Assembly: GCA_900540545.1 (NCBI GenBank)
Contig: UQGJ01000018.1
Location: 1-42,748 of the forward strand
Reading direction: 5' to 3'
From: an uncultured Eubacteriales bacterium
Lineage (GTDB): Bacteria > Bacillota > Clostridia > Oscillospirales > Oscillospiraceae
Length of the DNA: 42,748 bases
The position numbers and the translations under genes are program-made. The notes beneath the pieces were generated by a model. The model did not search any database, was not told the DNA's origin, and was given only the letters and a program-made list of their open reading frames with translations. Below, piece after piece: positions 38,543 through 42,748 of the stretch (position 1 is the stretch's first letter; each line of letters begins with the position of its first letter).

Positions 38543-41485
38543 ATGATGAAAAAAAGAAACCGCAGAATCTTCTCCTGGCTGCTTGCAGGCGCGCTGGCCG
38601 CGAATGTAAGCGTGGCCACCGCGTTCGCCAGCGACTACCAGAGCAACTGGGCGGAGCCCTATCTCACCCGGCTGGTGGAGCGGGGCGTGATTCGGCCCGC
38701 CGCCGACGGCAGCGTGCGGCCCGACGACCTGATCACCCGCGCCGAGACCGCCGCCATGGTCAACCGCACCTTTGGCTTCACCGAGACCGCCGCTATCAGC
38801 TACGCGGATGTGGCGGAGTCCGACTGGTTCTACCAGGACGCCGCCGCCGCCAAGGCGGCGGGCTACATGCAGGGCACCGGCGACGGCTTCCAGCCCACCG
38901 CCCTCATCACCCGGCAGGAGCTGTGTGTGGCGGTGGCCCAGGCCATGGGGCTGACCGGCGATGAGAGCGCGGCCCAGGGCTTCACCGATTCCGGCGACAT
39001 CGCCGCCTGGGCCGCGCCCGCTGTGGGCGCCATGGTGTCCGCCGGGCTTCTGAACGGCCTGCCGGACGGCTCCATGAAGCCCTTGGCCAACCTGACCCGG
39101 GCGGAGTTGGCCGCCATTCTCAGCCGGGCCCTGGATGCGGCCGAGCCCACCTCCTCCACGGTCATCGTGCGCAACGGTGAGGCGGCCGACCTGCTGACGG
39201 TGGGCACCTCCTCCGTCACCGTGAAAACCGGCACCACCGTGGCCACCCTGCTGAGCCAGATCAAGGCCAAGGACGGCACCAGCCAGAGCTATGCCGTGAC
39301 GGACGCGAACGGCGGGGCCAAGGATGCCGCCGCCGCTATCGCCGACGGCGACAAGCTGGTGGTCACATCCTCCAACGGGAAGGCCAGCTTTACCAACGCC
39401 CTCTACGTCAAGGACGCCCTGGACCCCACCAAGGAGTATTGGGACGACGAGACTTACAGCCACATTGACGAGACCGTGAACGCCAACACCCCCACCTTCA
39501 AGGACGTGGACTATGTGGTGACCAGCGACAAGTACATGGCGCTGGTCACCGACATGGAGGAGGTCTACAACGTCGATAACGGCACCGAGGATTCCGTGGA
39601 CGTGCGCACCCAGACCGTGCAGGACTACACCAAGGCCATCCAGACCGCCATCGACGACGCCACCGCCGCGGGCGGCGGCCGCGTGGTGGTCCCGGCGGCC
39701 CAGGACGCCACGGCGGAAAACCCCACGGTCTACTACACCGGCTCCATCGAGCTCAAGAGCAACGTGAACCTGCACATCGAGGAGAACGTGGTCCTGAAGT
39801 TCGTGCGCAACATCACCAACGAGTATTACCCCATGGTGCTCTCCAGCTTCGAGGGCAACGACACCTATAACTATGCCTCCCCCATCCGGGCCTTCCACGC
39901 CCGGAACATCGCCCTCACCGGCAAGGGGACTCTGGACCCCCAGGCGGACAACTACAACTGGTGGCCTTGGAAGCGGGGCACCTTTGGCTTCCCCAACCAG
40001 TCCGAGGTGGTGGACATCCTGGTGAAGGACTGGAGCGACGGCGCCTACCCGGTGGAGTACCGGCTGCTGAACGACGGCGCCACGCCCCTTCCGGCCCAGA
40101 TTCCTACCATGGACATCGACTGGAACGACATCACCAAGGTGACCATGATGGACACGCCCACCGTGGACGGCGAGGGCAATGCGATCACACCCCTCAAGTC
40201 CCTGCTGCGGCCCTGCACCGTGGAGACCTACGCCTGCGAGAATATCCTCATCGAGGGTATCAAAATCGTCAACTCCCCCATGTGGGAGATCCATCCCCTG
40301 AGAAGCCGGAACGTGCTGGTGCGTGACGTGAACGTGGACTCCCACGGCCCCAACAACGACGGCGTGGACCCCGAGTCCACCAGCTACGTGGTTATTGAGA
40401 ACTGCGCCTTCAACACCGGAGACGACTGCATCGCCATCAAGTCCGGCAAGAACCGGGACGGTTACGCCCGGGGCCAGGTAGGCGGCGAGCCCAGCGAGAA
40501 CCTCATCGTGCGCAACAGCGTCTTTGCCGACGGCCACGGCGGCGTGACGGCGGGCAGCGAGTGCACCGGCGGCGTGCGGAACGTGTTCGCCACCGACAAC
40601 CACTACGACAGCGTCAACCTGCAGCAGGTCCTACGGTTCAAGACCAACTCCTACCGGGGCGGCCTGATCGAGAACATCTACTTCAAGGACAGCACCGTGG
40701 CCAAGGCCTCCAATGCCCTGATGTACGGCGAGACCCAATACACCGCCGGTTCCGCCCAGGACAAGGAGGGCGACCTGGGCCCCTACACCCCCCAGCTCAA
40801 GAACGTGTACATGTCCAACATCGTCGCCGGCGCGCCGGACTCCCCGGTGGACGCCAAGAACGCCATCTACTACACGGCTTACGAGCGGGCTCCCATGACC
40901 GACATCAAGGTCAAGGACGTGACCGTCTACGGCGTGAAGAATCAGTTCAACCTGGTCAACGTGAAAAACTTCGAGCTGGAGAACGTGCAGATCAGCCTGA
41001 ACACCGACACCTCCAATCTGACCACCTACAACACCACGCCCATCACCCTGGAGAGCGCCAAGCTGACCGTGGAGAAAACGGAGTATACCCTGGCCGAAGG
41101 GGCGCGGGTGGAACTGCCCGCCGCCACCGACAAGACCAAGACCGCCACTGTGAGCGGCGTGATCGTCACGGAGGACGCCCAGTTTGCCGACGCCAAGGGC
41201 ACCGTGAAGGTCTACCTGGATCGGGGCACCGTGGAAGAGGGCGACAAGCGGCCCATCATCACCCCCTATGACGCCACCGTCACCGCCCTGGGCGACGGCA
41301 AGTACAGCTTCACCGTGGAGGTCCCCCTGGCCGACAAGCCGGATTACCAGTATGCGTACCAGCCCGAGAGTGAGCTGGTGAACATGCTTCCCGGCAACCA
41401 TATCGTCTCCATCGTGGCTACCGGCGAGGTCTACCAGCAGAACACCTGGAACTTCAACGTTCAGATCCCGGAGACCGCGTCCTGA
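38543..41485 (+). CDS. SLH-anchored glycoside hydrolase family 28 (polygalacturonase-like)
   Basis: The product is 980 residues. A signal peptide (ending ATAFAS, about residue 30) is followed by three SLH repeats (about 32-195) that bind the wall, a small beta domain (about 205-290), and a right-handed beta-helix of the GH28 type. The GH28 active-site motifs are present: NNDGVD (about 604-609), GDDCIAIKSG (about 626-635), GHGG (about 665) and RFKTN (about 698). It should cleave galacturonan or a related pectin at the cell surface. A C-terminal beta-rich domain (about 850-980) may bind carbohydrate. Two adjacent ATG codons are possible starts (38543, 38546), with GAGAGGG upstream. It has its own promoter and terminator. 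Confidence 0.92.
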   Translation: MMKKRNRRIFSWLLAGALAANVSVATAFASDYQSNWAEPYLTRLVERGVIRPAADGSVRPDDLITRAETAAMVNRTFGFTETAAISYADVAESDWFYQDAAAAKAAGYMQGTGDGFQPTALITRQELCVAVAQAMGLTGDESAAQGFTDSGDIAAWAAPAVGAMVSAGLLNGLPDGSMKPLANLTRAELAAILSRALDAAEPTSSTVIVRNGEAADLLTVGTSSVTVKTGTTVATLLSQIKAKDGTSQSYAVTDANGGAKDAAAAIADGDKLVVTSSNGKASFTNALYVKDALDPTKEYWDDETYSHIDETVNANTPTFKDVDYVVTSDKYMALVTDMEEVYNVDNGTEDSVDVRTQTVQDYTKAIQTAIDDATAAGGGRVVVPAAQDATAENPTVYYTGSIELKSNVNLHIEENVVLKFVRNITNEYYPMVLSSFEGNDTYNYASPIRAFHARNIALTGKGTLDPQADNYNWWPWKRGTFGFPNQSEVVDILVKDWSDGAYPVEYRLLNDGATPLPAQIPTMDIDWNDITKVTMMDTPTVDGEGNAITPLKSLLRPCTVETYACENILIEGIKIVNSPMWEIHPLRSRNVLVRDVNVDSHGPNNDGVDPESTSYVVIENCAFNTGDDCIAIKSGKNRDGYARGQVGGEPSENLIVRNSVFADGHGGVTAGSECTGGVRNVFATDNHYDSVNLQQVLRFKTNSYRGGLIENIYFKDSTVAKASNALMYGETQYTAGSAQDKEGDLGPYTPQLKNVYMSNIVAGAPDSPVDAKNAIYYTAYERAPMTDIKVKDVTVYGVKNQFNLVNVKNFELENVQISLNTDTSNLTTYNTTPITLESAKLTVEKTEYTLAEGARVELPAATDKTKTATVSGVIVTEDAQFADAKGTVKVYLDRGTVEEGDKRPIITPYDATVTALGDGKYSFTVEVPLADKPDYQYAYQPESELVNMLPGNHIVSIVATGEVYQQNTWNFNVQIPETAS

Positions 41486-41505
41486 TGGGACATAGCTGAA
41501 GCCAT

Positions 41506-41543
41506 AAAAAGAGGACGTACCGCACGCGGTACGTCCTCTTTTT
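41506..41543. terminator. Bidirectional intrinsic terminator
   Basis: A 17-bp stem AAAAAGAGGACGTACCG and its complement with a CACG loop lies between the SLH-GH28 gene (+) and the stalk-domain gene (-). The GAGGACGTACC arm is shared with the terminator at 38345. Confidence 0.93.
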
Positions 41544-41550
41544 GATGGCA

Positions 41551-42099
41551 TTACGGCTTGCAGACCGAACAGGCGGTGTAGCCCTGGGCTTTGGCGTCGC
41601 TGCGGTCGATGGCGATCTGGCTCTTGGACAGGTACCGGCAGCCCGCCCGGTGGTACTTGCTGCCGGTGGCGGTGATGTAGACGGTGTCGGTCACCGTGGA
41701 CTCCTGGACGGCCACAGGGGTGGGCGTGGGGGCCGGAGTAGCCGCCGGTGTGGGGCTTGGCGCGGCGGCAGGGACCGTTGCCGGGGCACTGCCCACGGTG
41801 ACACTGCCGGAGGGGGCGTCCCAGCCGATGTCCACCCCCAGCAGCTCGGCGATGCGCCGGGCGGGCAGATAGGTGGTGCCGCCGCCGGACGGGTCGGTGT
41901 AGACGATGGTGGCGGGGACCTGCTGGCCGTTTTCCAGGGTGTAGTCCTCCCCGGCCTTGGCTACCTGGACTCCCTGGACCATGAGCCCCACAGTGTTAAA
42001 GTCCACCGCGCCGGAGGCCGCCAGGGCCGCGCCCGCCAGGCCCAGGAGCAGGCAGGCCGTCAGCGCACCGGCCAGGAACGAGGAAACACGTTTTTTCAT
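41551..42099 (-). CDS. Secreted protein with copper amine oxidase N-terminal-like (stalk) domain
   Basis: The product is 182 residues. A signal peptide ends at AALAA (about residue 28). A stalk domain (about 33-105; QVPATIVYTDPSGGGTTYLP then ARRIAELLGVDIGWD) is of the kind found in many Firmicutes surface proteins. A Pro/Thr/Ala linker (TPAATPAPTPTP) leads to a C-terminal 40-residue module, VYITATGSKYHRAGCRYLS and YTACSVCKP, whose His/Cys pattern is also found at the end of some secreted nucleases and may bind metal. The start at 42099 follows AAAAGGAGGG. No partner gene is adjacent. Its role is unknown. Confidence 0.85.
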   Translation of the reverse strand: MKKRVSSFLAGALTACLLLGLAGAALAASGAVDFNTVGLMVQGVQVAKAGEDYTLENGQQVPATIVYTDPSGGGTTYLPARRIAELLGVDIGWDAPSGSVTVGSAPATVPAAAPSPTPAATPAPTPTPVAVQESTVTDTVYITATGSKYHRAGCRYLSKSQIAIDRSDAKAQGYTACSVCKP

Positions 42100-42176
42100 G
42101 GAAATCCCTCCTTTTGCCTCTACGATACCGTTTGAGGCGGGAAAAAGAGGTCGAACTCCGTCGGGCGGAACACCGA

Positions 42177-42205
42177 TTGACAGCGAGGCGGTTTCGCGGT
42201 ATCAT
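42177..42205 (+). promoter_or_regulatory. Promoter of ridA
   Basis: TTGACA (42177-42182) and TATCAT (42200-42205) have 17 bp between them, 41 bp upstream of the start codon. Confidence 0.7.
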
Positions 42206-42246
42206 AAATGCTATCCTAAATTGGATCGGAAAGGATGTCATTCACT

Positions 42247-42624
42247 ATGAAGGAAATCATCAGCACCACCGGCGCGCCCGGCGCCATCGGGCCCTACTCC
42301 CAGGCCGTCAAGGCCGGCGGCTTCGTCTTTGTCTCCGGCCAGCTGCCCATCGACCCCGCCACTGGGGCCTTCCCCAGCAACGACGTGGCCGACCAGACCC
42401 GCCAGTCCCTGACCAACATCAAGGCCATTCTGGCCGAGGCCGGCATGGGCTTGGAGGATGTGGTCCGCGTGGGCGTGTTCCTCCAGAACATGGGCGACTT
42501 CGCCGCCATGAACGCCGTGTACGGCGAGTTCTTCACCGCCGACTGCCCCGCCCGCGCCGCCGTGGAGGTGGCCAAGCTCCCCAAGGACGCGCTGGTGGAG
42601 ATCGAGGCCATTGCCTACAAGTAA
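42247..42624 (+). CDS. ridA: RidA family reactive enamine/imine deaminase
   Basis: The product is 125 residues, matching the usual RidA/YjgF size. It hydrolyses 2-aminoacrylate and related imines released by PLP enzymes, protecting them from damage. Conserved positions include GPYSQAV (Tyr17), FVFVSGQLPIDP (28-37), the catalytic Arg103 in PARAAVEVAKLP and Glu120 near the C-terminus. The trimeric active site is formed between subunits. I choose the ATG at 42247 because AAAGGA lies 11 bases upstream; the ATG at 42235 directly abuts that site. It is monocistronic with its own promoter and terminator. Confidence 0.95.
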   Translation: MKEIISTTGAPGAIGPYSQAVKAGGFVFVSGQLPIDPATGAFPSNDVADQTRQSLTNIKAILAEAGMGLEDVVRVGVFLQNMGDFAAMNAVYGEFFTADCPARAAVEVAKLPKDALVEIEAIAYK

Positions 42625-42636
42625 AGGGAAGTTTGA

Positions 42637-42676
42637 AAAGGCCCGCCGCTGGATTTTTCCAGCGGCGGGCCTTTTT
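42637..42676 (+). terminator. Terminator of ridA
   Basis: An 18-bp stem AAAAGGCCCGCCGCTGGA and its complement, with a short T loop, is followed by TTTTTGGG. Confidence 0.93.
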
Positions 42677-42701
42677 GGGTATTGGAGACCCTTCGGGGGC
42701 G

Positions 42702-42748
42702 GCGCTCCCGCGCGGGGGTCCTCTTTCTCGTTTGAGAAAGAGGACGGA
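42702..42748 (+). repeat. Dispersed composite intergenic repeat, partial copy 4 (cut by window end)
   Basis: The last 46 bases match the inverted module at 12393-12438 with a single mismatch, including the hairpin GTCCTCTTTCTC/GAGAAAGAGGAC and the CCCGCGCGGG palindrome. The rest of the repeat would lie beyond the window. Confidence 0.8.

Overview
The window is about 42.7 kb of GC-rich DNA from a Gram-positive anaerobe. It most resembles a member of the Oscillospiraceae (the Flavonifractor, Pseudoflavonifractor, Lawsonibacter group) from the gut. Pointers to this are strong AGGAGG-type ribosome binding sites, lipobox lipoproteins, S-layer homology (SLH) surface proteins, a PerR/superoxide reductase/rubrerythrin oxygen-defence cluster, a BMP-type nucleoside ABC transporter and a CsoR/CopA copper module. 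The assignment is inferred from gene content and codon use, not from a marker gene. No rRNA, tRNA, transposase, phage gene or CRISPR array was seen.

Layout. 1-2.8 kb: YgiQ-type radical SAM protein and convergent trmO. 2.85-6.5 kb (minus strand): a four-gene, tightly overlapping vanG-type operon, vanG (D-Ala-D-Ser ligase), vanXY (D,D-peptidase), and a VanT serine racemase that is split into a membrane ORF and a racemase ORF. 6.5-6.9 kb: a hairpin-rich intergenic repeat. 6.9-9.1 kb: a lipoprotein, then perR, superoxide reductase and rubrerythrin, with a rearranged duplication of the rubrerythrin 3' end. 9.3-12 kb: a small AT-rich membrane gene, an MBL hydrolase, a DUF362/ferredoxin protein, and an XRE regulator facing a possible 36-residue gene. 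12-12.5 kb: composite dispersed repeats. 12.5-18.4 kb: deoC and a complete BMP/ABC nucleoside importer, which together suggest nucleoside salvage. 18.4-20.2 kb: a second copy of the hairpin repeat and an SLH-CAP protein. 20.3-24.1 kb: Crp-like regulator, MATE exporter and a purine-type amidohydrolase. 24.2-27.9 kb: a 1149-residue SLH/beta-helix protein with a structured leader. 28-31 kb: copA with a CopZ-like domain fused to its C-terminus, and csoR with two textbook operators. 31-34.8 kb: small DUF378 protein, cytidine deaminase, a rhomboid-like protein and a PAS/GGDEF/EAL protein. 34.9-38.3 kb: glycosyltransferase, O-antigen-ligase-like protein and HAD phosphatase in one operon. 38.5-42.6 kb: SLH-anchored GH28 pectinase, a stalk-domain protein and ridA.

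The most notable items are: (1) the vanG-type operon with a split vanT and no adjacent two-component system; (2) two copies of a multi-hairpin intergenic element whose variable stems differ in sequence but keep pairing; (3) the structured, terminator-like leader upstream of the large SLH gene; (4) the CopA-CopZ fusion with an internal ribosome binding site; (5) the rubrerythrin 3'-end duplication around a hairpin-rich insert; and (6) a four-copy mosaic family of intergenic repeats.
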